Position numbers and translations under genes: made by a program
In this document: piece by piece, positions 52,486-60,837 of the stretch
Layout: each line of letters starts with the position of its first letter
Numbering within the stretch: the stretch's first letter is position 1
Notes under the pieces: generated by a model
Databases searched by the model: none
Told to the model about the DNA's origin: nothing
What the model saw: the letters and a program-made list of their open reading frames with translations, nothing else
NCBI RefSeq assembly: GCF_014207985.1
Contig: NZ_JACHMI010000001.1
Span: forward strand, 7,547,001 to 7,611,000
Direction of reading: 5' to 3'
DNA from: Nonomuraea rubra
Lineage (GTDB): Bacteria > Actinomycetota > Actinomycetes > Streptosporangiales > Streptosporangiaceae
DNA: 64,000 nucleotides

Positions 52486-53978
52486 TGCTTGGCGAGCCCG
52501 GTGAAGTCGAAGGACTCCGCGATGGCGTTCTTCGGCAGCCCGGTGACGCCCTTCTTCGCCACGATCAGGTTGGGGAACAGGAAGAGCCAGTCGGCCGCGG
52601 CGTCCTCGGACAGCAGCTTGGCGGCCTGCTTGAGGTCGGCGGCCTGCTCCTGCTCGGTGCCCGCGTCGGCGGAGGCCAGCAGCTTGCCGAACTCGGGGTT
52701 GTCGTAACGGAAGTAGTACGACTTGTCGGCGAAGATGCCCAGGTCGCGGGGCTCGACGTGGTTGATGATGGACAGGTCGTAGTCGCCCTTGGTGAACACC
52801 TGGTCCAGCCAGCGCGCGGGGAACTCCAGCGGCTCGATCTCGGCGTTGATCCCCACCTGGGCGAGCTGCGACTTGACCACCTGCGCGCTGTTCACCGCGT
52901 ACGGCAGGCTGGGGATGCGCAGCTTGACGTCGTACGTCTTCCCGCCCAGCAGCTCCTTGGCCTTGGCCGGGTCGTACGGGTAGTCGCCGGTGCGGTCCTC
53001 GTACCAGGGGTCGGTGGGCGGCACCATCGAGCCGATGAGCTGGCCGCGCCCGGCCCAGGCGGTGTCGAGCAGCGCCTTGTGGTCGATGGCGTGCCGGACG
53101 GCCTGCCTGACCTTCTTGTCGTCGAACGGCGGGCGCCCGTTGTTCATCGACAGCACGACCTCGCCGTTGGTGGTGCCCTCGATGGTCTCGAACCGGTTGG
53201 GGTCGGCGAACTGCTGCAGCGACTCGGGCGCCTGCACGCTGGAGATGACGTCGATGCCGCCGGTCAGCAGCGCGTTGTTCATCGCGGTGGCGTCCTTGAA
53301 GTACTTCAGCGTGACCGACGACAGCGCGGGCTTGGTGCCCCAGTAGGAGGGGTTGGCGTCGAGCCGGAGGGAGTCGCCGCGCCGCCAGGAGCCCAGCACG
53401 TACGGGCCGGTGCCGACGGGCTTGTTGGCCAGGTCGGCGACGCCGGTGCGGCTGAACATGGCGCCGAGCCTGCTGGTCATCGCGTACAGGAAGCCGTTGC
53501 TGGGCTGCTTGAGCGTGACGACGGCGGTGGAGTCGTCCTTCTTCTCGACCTTGTCGACGACGTCGAGCTGCGTCTTGATCTTGAGCTTCCAGTCGCTCTT
53601 GACGCGGTCGAGGGAGAAGACGACGTCGTCGGCCGTGAATGGCGCGCCGCTGCTGAACTTCACGTTCGGGCGCAGCGTGAAGGTGTAGGTCTTCCGGTCT
53701 TCGGAGACGTCCCACTTCTCGGCGAGCAGCGGCACGATCTTGCCGTCCTGGTCGAGCTTGACCAGGCCCTCGTAGACGTTGACGAGCAGGGCCTGCGGGA
53801 TGGCGGCGCCCTCGGTGGAGGTGAAGTCGAGATTGGCGGGCTCGGCCACCGCGCCGACGGACAGCGTCTGCGTCTTCGCCGGGCCTCCGGCTCCGCCGTT
53901 GCCGCCGCCAGCGCCTCCGCAGGCTGCGGTGGCCAGCAGGAGACCGCCCGCGGCGATCCAGATCCCGATTCGCCTCAT
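52482..53978 (-). CDS. Extracellular solute-binding lipoprotein, family 5 (peptide/nickel type)
   Basis: A 498-residue lipoprotein: signal MRRIGIWIAAGGLLLATAAC with a lipobox ending in Cys20, then a Gly-rich linker and the SBP_bac_5 fold (PLLAEKWDVSEDRKTYTFTL, VKFSSGAPFTADDVVFSLDR, GTGPYVLGSWRRGDSLRL). It captures the substrate outside the cell; the family binds peptides, nickel or opines, and the ligand here is unknown. It is the first gene of the operon, with AGGAGG upstream. A 17-bp operator lies just upstream at 54002-54018. Confidence 0.93.
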   Translation of the reverse strand: MRRIGIWIAAGGLLLATAACGGAGGGNGGAGGPAKTQTLSVGAVAEPANLDFTSTEGAAIPQALLVNVYEGLVKLDQDGKIVPLLAEKWDVSEDRKTYTFTLRPNVKFSSGAPFTADDVVFSLDRVKSDWKLKIKTQLDVVDKVEKKDDSTAVVTLKQPSNGFLYAMTSRLGAMFSRTGVADLANKPVGTGPYVLGSWRRGDSLRLDANPSYWGTKPALSSVTLKYFKDATAMNNALLTGGIDVISSVQAPESLQQFADPNRFETIEGTTNGEVVLSMNNGRPPFDDKKVRQAVRHAIDHKALLDTAWAGRGQLIGSMVPPTDPWYEDRTGDYPYDPAKAKELLGGKTYDVKLRIPSLPYAVNSAQVVKSQLAQVGINAEIEPLEFPARWLDQVFTKGDYDLSIINHVEPRDLGIFADKSYYFRYDNPEFGKLLASADAGTEQEQAADLKQAAKLLSEDAAADWLFLFPNLIVAKKGVTGLPKNAIAESFDFTGLAKQ

Positions 53979-54001
53979 GTCCTACAGCCTCCTGGCTAGT
54001 G

Positions 54002-54018
54002 TACTGGTCGGACCAGTA
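54002..54018. promoter_or_regulatory. 17-bp GntR/FCD-type operator between binding-protein and regulator genes
   Basis: tactggtcggaccagta is a perfect palindrome around one central base, with the TGGT-N3-ACCA core of FadR-type sites. It lies in the 88-bp gap between the divergent transporter operon and the GntR gene. On the minus strand a TAGCCT element abuts the operator, so it would cover the start of the operon transcript. A near copy lies at 43489-43505. Confidence 0.8.
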
Positions 54019-54066
54019 GGCTACGCACATTGCCAGCCGGTGACGGCTCGGGTCAAGGGGGCTTGC

Positions 54067-54834
54067 ATGGGTGGTCCGCGCTTCGAGCCGGTGCGTGCCG
54101 TGCGCGCCTACGAGCGGGTCGTGGAGCAGATCGAGGAGGCCGTCGAGAGCGGCGCGCTGTCCCCGGGCGCGCGGCTGCCGAGCGAGCGCGAGCTGATGGT
54201 GCAGTTCTCTGTCAGCCGGTCCACCGTGCGCGAGGCGCTGCGGGTGCTGCAGGCGCGCGGCCTGGTGCGCTCGCGGCCGGGCGATCCGCACGGGGCGGAG
54301 GTGCTGCCGTTCTCGCCCGCCGCATTACACAAGTCGATGACCAGCCTGGCCAGGATGGCGGAGCTGTCGCTGGGCGAGCTGGTGCAGTTCAGGATGGTGC
54401 TGGACGGGTCGGCGGTGCTACTGGCCGCGCGCCTGCGCACGGAGGAGCAGCTGGCCGAGATGTGCGCGGCGGTCGCCGCCATGCGGGCCGCCGTGGACCG
54501 GGACGCCGCCGATCAGGACGCGGAGGCGTTCGGGGCCGCCGACGTGGCCTTCCACGACGCGGTGGCGCGGGCCGGCGGCAACAAGCTGATCGAGGTCTGC
54601 ACCGACGTGGTGCGCTCGATCGTGCTGAAGCTGATCGCGGACAGGATCGCCGCCGCGCCCGACCGGGAGGAGCTGATGCGGCGCAGCATCCGCCACCACG
54701 AGGAGGTCATCGCCGCCATCCGTGCCGGGGACGGGCCGCTGGCCGCCCGGCTGTCCAGAAAAGCAATGTATGACTATTACGCCGGGTATGTAGATGAAGG
54801 TGAGCGGAGTGCCCTGAGGGCGCTCTTGGAGTGA
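54067..54834 (+). CDS. GntR-family (FadR subfamily, FCD domain) transcriptional regulator
   Basis: A 255-residue regulator. The N-terminal winged helix (RAYERVVEQIEEAVESGALS, RLPSERELMVQFSVSRSTVR) is followed by an FCD all-helical ligand domain, with likely metal-binding histidines in VAFHDAVARAGGN and RHHEEVIAAIRAG. I chose the ATG at 54067, with AAGGGGG five bases upstream. It should bind the palindrome in the divergent gap and, I infer, the matching site before the SDR gene. Its last 25 codons are noticeably more AT-rich than the rest. The cyclase gene follows closely. Confidence 0.9.
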   Translation: MGGPRFEPVRAVRAYERVVEQIEEAVESGALSPGARLPSERELMVQFSVSRSTVREALRVLQARGLVRSRPGDPHGAEVLPFSPAALHKSMTSLARMAELSLGELVQFRMVLDGSAVLLAARLRTEEQLAEMCAAVAAMRAAVDRDAADQDAEAFGAADVAFHDAVARAGGNKLIEVCTDVVRSIVLKLIADRIAAAPDREELMRRSIRHHEEVIAAIRAGDGPLAARLSRKAMYDYYAGYVDEGERSALRALLE

Positions 54835-54863
54835 TCTGGCCCACAGGGTGTTATGTTGCCGAG

Positions 54864-55829
54864 GTGGCGCGGGTGGACGGGGACGGGCTGGCGGAAGCCT
54901 TTCTGCGTGAGCCGCGCAGATACACCAGTCACCAGGTCGCCGAGATGGCGGGGGTGCCGGTGTATCGCGCGCGGCGCTTCTGGCGTGCCCTGGGGTTCGC
55001 CAACGTGCCCGACGACGCCGTCGAGTTCACCGACTCCGACGTCGAGGCGCTCAAGACGCTGCTCGGCATGGTGACCTCGGGGGTCTACGACGAGGAGCAC
55101 GTGCTGCTCATCGCCCGCTCGCTGGGCCGGGCGACGACCAGGCTGGCCGAGTCGCAGGCGGAGCTGGGCGCCGAGGCGCTGGACCACGCGGGCGTGCCGC
55201 TGGCCGAGCGGCCGCGGGCCTGGCGCAGGCGGGCCGAGCGGGTCGTGCCCGACCTGGCGAAGCTGCTGGTCTACGCCTGGCAGCGCCAGCTCGCCGCCGC
55301 GGCCGGGCGCATCGCCGAACAGGACATGAGCGCCGTACGGCTGGCCGTCGGTTTCGCCGACCTGGTCGCCTTCACCCGGCTGAGCAGGCAGATCACCGGC
55401 GGCGAGCTGGCCAGGCTGATCGACAGGTTCGAGGGGCGCTCGGCCGACATCGTGACGTCCTCCGGCGGCCGGGTGGTCAAGACGCTGGGCGACTCGGTGC
55501 TGTTCGTCAGCGACAAGGCGCACGTGGCGGCGGAGATCGCGCTGCGGCTGGTGGAGACGCACGCGCGCGGCAAGGACATGCCGGAGCTGCGGGTGGGGCT
55601 GGCCTCCGGGCCGGTGATCTGGCGCATGGGCGACGTGTTCGGCACCACGGTGAACCTGGCCAGCAGGCTGACCGCGTTGTCCCTGCCGGGAACGATCCTG
55701 GCCGACCCGCAGCTCGCCGAGGAGCTGGAGGGCGATCGGGCCTTCCGGCTGCGCGAGGTCAACCGGCTGTCGGTGCGGGGGCTGGGCGAGCTGGCGCCGT
55801 ACACGGTCATGCGGGCCGGGAGCGCCTGA
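54864..55829 (+). CDS. Class III adenylate/guanylate cyclase with N-terminal regulatory domain
   Basis: A 321-residue protein. The N-terminal 150 residues resemble the actinomycete adenylate-cyclase regulatory domain, with a MerR-like helix-turn-helix (YTSHQVAEMAGVPVYRARRF, VEFTDSDVEALKTL). The cyclase domain (about 160-315) keeps both metal aspartates (VGFADLVAFT and KTLGDSVLFV) and the transition-state Asn and Arg in TTVNLASRL, so it should be active. The lysine in KTLGD favours ATP. I chose a GTG at 54864; an earlier GTG at 54831 overlaps the GntR stop. Whether it signals to the neighbouring operon is unknown. Confidence 0.87.
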   Translation: MARVDGDGLAEAFLREPRRYTSHQVAEMAGVPVYRARRFWRALGFANVPDDAVEFTDSDVEALKTLLGMVTSGVYDEEHVLLIARSLGRATTRLAESQAELGAEALDHAGVPLAERPRAWRRRAERVVPDLAKLLVYAWQRQLAAAAGRIAEQDMSAVRLAVGFADLVAFTRLSRQITGGELARLIDRFEGRSADIVTSSGGRVVKTLGDSVLFVSDKAHVAAEIALRLVETHARGKDMPELRVGLASGPVIWRMGDVFGTTVNLASRLTALSLPGTILADPQLAEELEGDRAFRLREVNRLSVRGLGELAPYTVMRAGSA

Positions 55830-55857
55830 GCCGTCCCGGCCTGAATTCTCGCCTCCG

Positions 55858-55885
55858 GGCAACCCGACCGGGGCGACGAAGCGTC
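55858..55885 (+). promoter_or_regulatory. Candidate autoregulatory ECF promoter
   Basis: GGCAACC (55858-55864) and CGTC (55882-55885) are 17 bases apart, the AAC/CGTC layout of many ECF sigma promoters, about 40 bp before the ECF gene start. A GGAGGA Shine-Dalgarno lies at 55911-55916. Confidence 0.5.
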
Positions 55886-55925
55886 ACCAGCGTCAGCTAG
55901 CCGCTCTCACCGGAGGAGCGCCGAA

Positions 55926-56405
55926 GTGGCGGATAGGACGATTTTTCAGGACTTCGTGGTGGCGAGGTCGGACCGGCTGTTACGCACGGCGTACCTGCTG
56001 GCCCGTGACTGGGGCGTCGCCGAGGACCTGCTGCAGGAGTCGCTGGCCAAGGCGTGGTTCGCCTGGCCGGGCATCGACGAGCCCGAGGCGTACGTGCGCA
56101 AGGTGCTGGTCACGACGTACATCTCCTGGTGGCGGCGGCGCTGGCGCAGGGAGGTGCCCAGCGGCGACGAGCTGCCCGACACGCCGTCGCACGACGCCGC
56201 CGGGGAGGGCGAGGAGCTGTGGCGGGCCGTGGGGCGCCTGCCGGCCAGGCAGCGCGCGGTGATCGTGCTGCGCTTCTACGAGGACCTGCCGGTCGGCGAG
56301 GTGGCCAGGCTGCTGGGCTGCCAGGAGGGCACGGTCAAGAGCCAGACCGCCAAGGCGCTGGCCAAGCTGCGGGTGGACGAGTCGGTCGTGAAGGAGAGGC
56401 GCTGA
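55926..56405 (+). CDS. RNA polymerase ECF sigma factor, SigE family
   Basis: A 159-residue sigma factor with region 2 (LLRTAYLLARDWGVAEDLLQ, KAWFAWPGIDEPEAYVRKVL) and region 4 (LPARQRAVIVLRFYEDLPVG, EVARLLGCQEGTVKSQTAKA). This size and sequence fit the SigE-family ECF group common in actinomycetes. GTG start. The stop overlaps the next gene (TGATG), a membrane protein in the place where an anti-sigma factor is usually found. Confidence 0.9.
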   Translation: MADRTIFQDFVVARSDRLLRTAYLLARDWGVAEDLLQESLAKAWFAWPGIDEPEAYVRKVLVTTYISWWRRRWRREVPSGDELPDTPSHDAAGEGEELWRAVGRLPARQRAVIVLRFYEDLPVGEVARLLGCQEGTVKSQTAKALAKLRVDESVVKERR

Positions 56406-57388
56406 TGAGCGTGCGGGAGCTGCGTGACGTCCTGCGGGAGCGGGCCGGGGGCCCGCCGCCCGCCAACCCGTACCGCCACGAGCAGGTACGCGCGCGCATC
56501 CGCCGGGCCCGCTTTCGCAGGACGGCGGCGGCCGGTGCCGTGGCCGTGGCGGTCGCGGTGGTGGCGGCCTACCTGATCCCCGGCCAGGCCGGGCCCGTTC
56601 CCCTCCGGACACCCGCCGCGGCGCGGCAGGGGCTGCCCGAGCGGTTCACCTCCCCCGACGGCACCGAGTACCGCCGGGTGGGCCTGGTCACCCTCACCGG
56701 GACCGAGGCGTCGATCGACGTCCCGGTCTCGGGGAAGCCGCTGGAGGTGGCCACGTGGTGCGACGGCAGCCTCAACCGCATGCCGGTGGTCTACGTGAAC
56801 TCCCGCCGCGTCCACGCCCCCGGGTACGGCTGCGGCGACGGCCTCCCCCGCCTGGTGCCGGTGGACGTGCCGAAGGGATCCACCCAGGCCACGCTGACCT
56901 TCGACAGGAGCGCCGAGGGCTGCGTCAGCCTGACCGAGGACGGGCCGTGCGTGCCGGAGCAGCCTGACACCGCGGTCCGCGACGTCGGCGTCTACGAGTG
57001 GACGCCACCGGCCATGGCGGTCGAGCCGCCGCGGATCAAGGCCCTGCCTCCGGAGGTCGACGGCCTCCGGCTGGCCGGCAGCGCGTCGGGGCGGTGGCCG
57101 GGGGCCACGTCCTTCACGCTGACGGGCCGCGGCGCGGGCACGGTCACCGTCCACCTGCTCTGCTCGGGCGACCTGGCCCAGCGGATGTGGTTCAAGTTCT
57201 GGGTCGGCGGCGTGGAGGGCCGCACGAGGCTGGGCTGCTCCTCGTGGACGCGGGGGCCGTTCCCGGACGCGGGCATGGAGCTGGAGGTGCCGCGGGGCGA
57301 GCAGGTCACGGTGACCGTGCGCACGGGCATGTGGGGCGAGTACACCAACCGCCCGGTTCGCTGGTCCGCCGGCCTGTACGTAAGGTAG
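56405..57388 (+). CDS. Single-span membrane protein coupled to the ECF sigma factor (possible anti-sigma factor)
   Basis: A 327-residue protein: about 45 cytoplasmic residues (MSVRELRDVLRERAGGPPPA), one transmembrane helix (AAGAVAVAVAVVAAYLI) and a 265-residue extracytoplasmic beta-rich domain with paired cysteines (VATWCDGS, GYGCGDG, EGCVSL, GPCVPE, HLLCSG, LGCSS). Overlap with the sigma gene suggests it binds that sigma factor, but I see no zinc-finger anti-sigma motif. The cysteine pairs suggest disulphides. Confidence 0.7.
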   Translation: MSVRELRDVLRERAGGPPPANPYRHEQVRARIRRARFRRTAAAGAVAVAVAVVAAYLIPGQAGPVPLRTPAAARQGLPERFTSPDGTEYRRVGLVTLTGTEASIDVPVSGKPLEVATWCDGSLNRMPVVYVNSRRVHAPGYGCGDGLPRLVPVDVPKGSTQATLTFDRSAEGCVSLTEDGPCVPEQPDTAVRDVGVYEWTPPAMAVEPPRIKALPPEVDGLRLAGSASGRWPGATSFTLTGRGAGTVTVHLLCSGDLAQRMWFKFWVGGVEGRTRLGCSSWTRGPFPDAGMELEVPRGEQVTVTVRTGMWGEYTNRPVRWSAGLYVR

Positions 57389-57394
57389 ATCGTC

Positions 57395-58153
57395 GTGACG
57401 CAACGCACCGCCGTGGACGGCGAGCCGGTCGGCGCCGAGGCGCGCCTCATGCTGGACGCCCGCTACGGGCACTTCACCGCCATGCAGGTCAGGGACCGCC
57501 GCGTCCGCGGCCTCGACCGGCACTTCGAGCGGCTCGAAGCGGCCAACAGGGAGCTGTTCGGGGCCGAGCTGGACCGGGCGGCGGTGCTGGCCTCGATCAG
57601 GGCCGTGCTGGACGGCGGCGTGCGGGACGCCGGGCTGCGGGTGAACGTGGTGGAGTACGGCGGCCGGCCGCGGGTCGTGGCCGCCGCGTACCCGCCGCAC
57701 CCGCCGCTGAAGGGCCCGCTGCACGTCACGCCGGTCGTCTACCAGCGGTACCTGCCGCACATCAAGCAGTCCTTCGGCTTCCAGCAGACCCACATCCTGC
57801 GGCAGGCCGCCCGCGAGGGCTTCGACGAGGCGCTGCTCACCACCGCCGACGGGCTGATCAGCGAGGGCGCGATCACGAACCTGGGCGGTTTCGCGGACGG
57901 CCGGCTGGTGTGGCCGGACGCGCCGATGTTGCGCGGCATCACGATGAGCCTGCTGCAGGACCTGGACGTGCCGCAGGAGCGGCGGCCGCTCAAGGTGGCC
58001 GATCTGACCGGCTTCGACCAGGTGTTCCTCTGCAACTCCTGGGGCGTGATGCCGGTCGGCGGGGTCGACGGCGTGCCACTGCGCCAGGACGCGGGGCTGC
58101 TGGCGCGGCTGACCGGGCACTACGAGAGCGTCCCGGCCGATCCGGTGGATTGA
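57395..58153 (+). CDS. Aminotransferase class IV (PLP fold type IV)
   Basis: A 252-residue enzyme of the branched-chain aminotransferase/ADC lyase superfamily. The PLP lysine is probably in PHIKQSFGF, followed by ALLTTADGLISEGAITNLGG, the family signature. It may transaminate amino acids or act as a lyase; the substrate is unknown. GTG start, six bases after the previous stop. Confidence 0.85.
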   Translation: MTQRTAVDGEPVGAEARLMLDARYGHFTAMQVRDRRVRGLDRHFERLEAANRELFGAELDRAAVLASIRAVLDGGVRDAGLRVNVVEYGGRPRVVAAAYPPHPPLKGPLHVTPVVYQRYLPHIKQSFGFQQTHILRQAAREGFDEALLTTADGLISEGAITNLGGFADGRLVWPDAPMLRGITMSLLQDLDVPQERRPLKVADLTGFDQVFLCNSWGVMPVGGVDGVPLRQDAGLLARLTGHYESVPADPVD

Positions 58154-58182
58154 TCCGGCGGGCGGGCGTGTTGCACCCCTAC

Positions 58183-59160
58183 ATGACCGCCTACTCGATT
58201 CTCGACCGCTCCCTCGTCCGCCGCGGCTCCACCCCCGCCGCCGCGCTGCGCGAGACCGTGGAGTTCGCGCGGCGGGCGGAGGAGCTCGGCTACCACCGGT
58301 TCTGGGTGTCGGAGCACCACAGCGTGCCCGGGGTGGCGGGGGCGGCGCCGACCGTGCTGGCGGCGGCCGTGGCCGCGGCCACGTCGCGGATCCGGGTGGG
58401 CACGGGCGGCGTGATGCTGCCCAACCATCCGCCGCTGGTGGTGGCCGAGCAGTTCGGGGTGCTGGAGTCGCTGCATCCGGGCCGCGTGGACATGGGGCTC
58501 GGGCGTTCCGTGGGTTTCACTGGGGGCATCCGCAGGGCGCTCGGGCACGGCAAGGACGACGCGGACCGGTTCGGCGACCAGCTCTCCGAACTGCTCGGCT
58601 TCTTCACCGGCACGCAGAGCGCGCATCCGGGGGTGCACGCGCTGCCCGCGGAGGGGCTGCGGCCGCAGGCGTTCGTGCTGGCCATGGGGGCGGGCGCGGA
58701 CATCGCGGCCGAGCACGGGCTGCCGATGGTGATCGGCGGCGGGGCGCGGGCGCATGACGCCCTGGCACGGTACAGGGCCGCGTTCCGGCCGTCGGCGTGG
58801 GCGGCGCGGCCGTACGTGATCGTCGCGGCGGACGTGGCGGTCGGCGCGAGCGCGGAGGAGGCGGCGCTGCTGCAGCTTCCGGAGGCGTGGGCCACCGTGC
58901 GCTCGCGCACCGGCGGTTCCTTCCCGCCGCTCGTGCCCGCCGGGGAGATCGCGGAGATGGAGCTGACCGCGCGGGAGCGGGCGTATCTGGACGAGGCGCT
59001 CAAGGGCAAGATCCACGGTACGGAGCACGAGGTCGCGCTGGCGCTCGGCTCGCTGGTAGGGACGACCGGGGCCGACGAGGTGCTGGTCACGATGAACACC
59101 TACGACCTGGACCGGAGGCTGGACTCCTACCGGCGGCTCGCGGCCGTCTTCACGGGTTAA
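58183..59160 (+). CDS. LLM-class (luciferase-like) flavin-dependent oxidoreductase
   Basis: A 325-residue TIM-barrel flavoenzyme of the MsnO8-like group, starting MTAYSILDRSLVRRG, with FWVSEHHSVPGVAGAAPTVL, RIRVGTGGVMLPNHPPLVVA and LGLGRSVGF-type (MGLGRSVGFTGG) motifs. It probably uses FMN or F420. A GTG at 58168 would add five residues. Located between an aminotransferase and an acyl-CoA synthetase on one strand. Confidence 0.88.
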   Translation: MTAYSILDRSLVRRGSTPAAALRETVEFARRAEELGYHRFWVSEHHSVPGVAGAAPTVLAAAVAAATSRIRVGTGGVMLPNHPPLVVAEQFGVLESLHPGRVDMGLGRSVGFTGGIRRALGHGKDDADRFGDQLSELLGFFTGTQSAHPGVHALPAEGLRPQAFVLAMGAGADIAAEHGLPMVIGGGARAHDALARYRAAFRPSAWAARPYVIVAADVAVGASAEEAALLQLPEAWATVRSRTGGSFPPLVPAGEIAEMELTARERAYLDEALKGKIHGTEHEVALALGSLVGTTGADEVLVTMNTYDLDRRLDSYRRLAAVFTG

Positions 59161-59193
59161 GATCGCCCGAACATCGCTCTGAAGGGTGTTCGC

Positions 59194-60714
59194 ATGATCC
59201 GTCAGCACGCCATCGGTGACCTCCTGCGGCGCACGGCCGCCCGGCATCCATCCAAGACCGCCGTCGTCTACGGCGACCTGCGGCAGAGCTACGCCGACCT
59301 CGATCGGGCGGTGAACAGGACGGCCAACGCCCTGGCCGCGCGGGGCGTGGGCAAGGGCGACCGGTTCGCGATCTTCAGCCACAACAACCACGCGTTCGTG
59401 GTGGCGTACTTCGCGCTGGCGCGGCTGGGGGCGATCTCCGTGCCGGTGAACTTCATGCTGGGGGCCGAGGAGGTGGCGTACATCCTCCGGCATTCCGGCG
59501 CGACCGGGATGCTGGCCGAGGAGGCGCTGCTGCCGGTGGCGGAGGCGGCGGTGACGCCCGCCGTCGCGGTGCGCGGCGTGATCGGCGCCGGCCGGGACGG
59601 GTGGGAGCCGTTCGCCGCGTGGCCGGCGTTCGAGGACGACTCCGAGCCCCAGGCGGAGATCGCCGACGACGACCCGATCCAGCTCATGTACACCAGCGGC
59701 ACGGAGTCCCGCCCGAAGGGCGCCACGCTGTCGAGCAGGAGCCTGGTCGCGCAGTACGTGACGTGCGTGGTGGACGGCGAGATGAGCGCCGACGACGTCG
59801 AGGTGCACGCCCTGCCCCTCTACCACTGCGCGCAGCTCCACTGCTTCCTGACGCCGGGCATCTACCTGGGCGCCACCAACATCATCCTGCCCGGGCCCAG
59901 CCCGGCGGCGATCCTGGCCACGATCGAGGGCGAGCGGGCGACCAAGCTGTTCTGCCCGCCCACGGTGTGGATCTCGCTGCTGCGCCACCCCGACTTCGAC
60001 CGCCGTGACCTGTCCTCGCTGCGCAAGGGCTACTACGGCGCCTCGATCATGCCGGTGGAGGTGCTGAAGGAGATGGCCACGCGGCTGCCGGACGTGCGCC
60101 TGTTCAACTTCTACGGCCAGACCGAGATGGCGCCGGTCGCCACCATCCTCGGCCCCGAGGAGCAGCTCACCCGGCTGGGCTCGGCAGGCCGGCCCGCGCT
60201 GAACGTCGAGACCAGGATCGTGGACGACGCCGGGGAGCCGGTGCCGCCCGGCGTGGTGGGCGAGATCGTGCACCGCAGCCCGCACGCCATGCTCGGCTAC
60301 TGGAACGACCCGGACAGGACCGCCGAGGCGTTCCGCGGCGGCTGGTTCCACAGCGGCGACCTGGGGGTGCTGGACGAGGACGGCTACCTGGCGGTGGTCG
60401 ACAGGAAGAAGGACATGATCAAGTCGGGTGGCGAGAACGTGGCCAGCCGCGAGGTCGAGGAGGCCCTCTACCAGCATCCGGCGATCGCGGAGGCGGCGGT
60501 CTTCGGGGTGCCGGACCCCAAGTGGATCGAGGCGGTGACGGCCGCGGTCGTGCTGCGCGAGGGGGCCGGGGTGACGGAGCAGGAGCTGATCGAGTTCCTG
60601 CGGGAACGGCTGGCGCCATTCAAAACACCCAAGCGAGTTATTTTCCTAGAATCGCTTCCTAAAAATGCCTCGGGGAAAGTGCTCAAGCGCGAGTTGAGAA
60701 GCAGCATTTCCTGA
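59194..60714 (+). CDS. Acyl-CoA synthetase (AMP-binding, FadD-like)
   Basis: A 506-residue adenylating enzyme. The P-loop is LMYTSGTESRPKGATL; the adenylate motif is FNFYGQTEMAPVATI; the hinge region is WFHSGDLGVLDEDGYLAVVD followed by RKKDMIKSGGENVASREVEE; the catalytic lysine is in NASGKVLKREL. It activates a fatty or aromatic acid to its CoA thioester. The last 33 codons (from about 60615) switch to strikingly AT-rich codons, unlike the rest of the gene. Confidence 0.92.
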   Translation: MIRQHAIGDLLRRTAARHPSKTAVVYGDLRQSYADLDRAVNRTANALAARGVGKGDRFAIFSHNNHAFVVAYFALARLGAISVPVNFMLGAEEVAYILRHSGATGMLAEEALLPVAEAAVTPAVAVRGVIGAGRDGWEPFAAWPAFEDDSEPQAEIADDDPIQLMYTSGTESRPKGATLSSRSLVAQYVTCVVDGEMSADDVEVHALPLYHCAQLHCFLTPGIYLGATNIILPGPSPAAILATIEGERATKLFCPPTVWISLLRHPDFDRRDLSSLRKGYYGASIMPVEVLKEMATRLPDVRLFNFYGQTEMAPVATILGPEEQLTRLGSAGRPALNVETRIVDDAGEPVPPGVVGEIVHRSPHAMLGYWNDPDRTAEAFRGGWFHSGDLGVLDEDGYLAVVDRKKDMIKSGGENVASREVEEALYQHPAIAEAAVFGVPDPKWIEAVTAAVVLREGAGVTEQELIEFLRERLAPFKTPKRVIFLESLPKNASGKVLKRELRSSIS

Positions 60715-60729
60715 TTTGATTCATGATCA

Positions 60730-60767
60730 CGGGCACGATTGGGCATTGCCCGTTCGTTGAGCGGGCA
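60730..60767 (+). promoter_or_regulatory. Alternative hairpins before methyltransferase gene
   Basis: cgggca at 60730, tgcccg at 60747 and cgggca at 60762 allow two mutually exclusive 6-bp stems. This could be an attenuator or just a terminator for the upstream gene. Surrounding sequence is AT-rich for this genome. Confidence 0.35.
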
Positions 60768-60837
60768 TTCCCTTTCGACGACGACCGCACCTCAAGTCCC
60801 GGACGACCCCCTTGTCCCCGACCGAGAGAGTCCGCCC

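Noticed and set aside
52482..54291. Longer minus-strand frame covering the binding-protein gene
   Set aside because: It is a different frame from the lipoprotein; only its 3' part, the DppB permease, is real.
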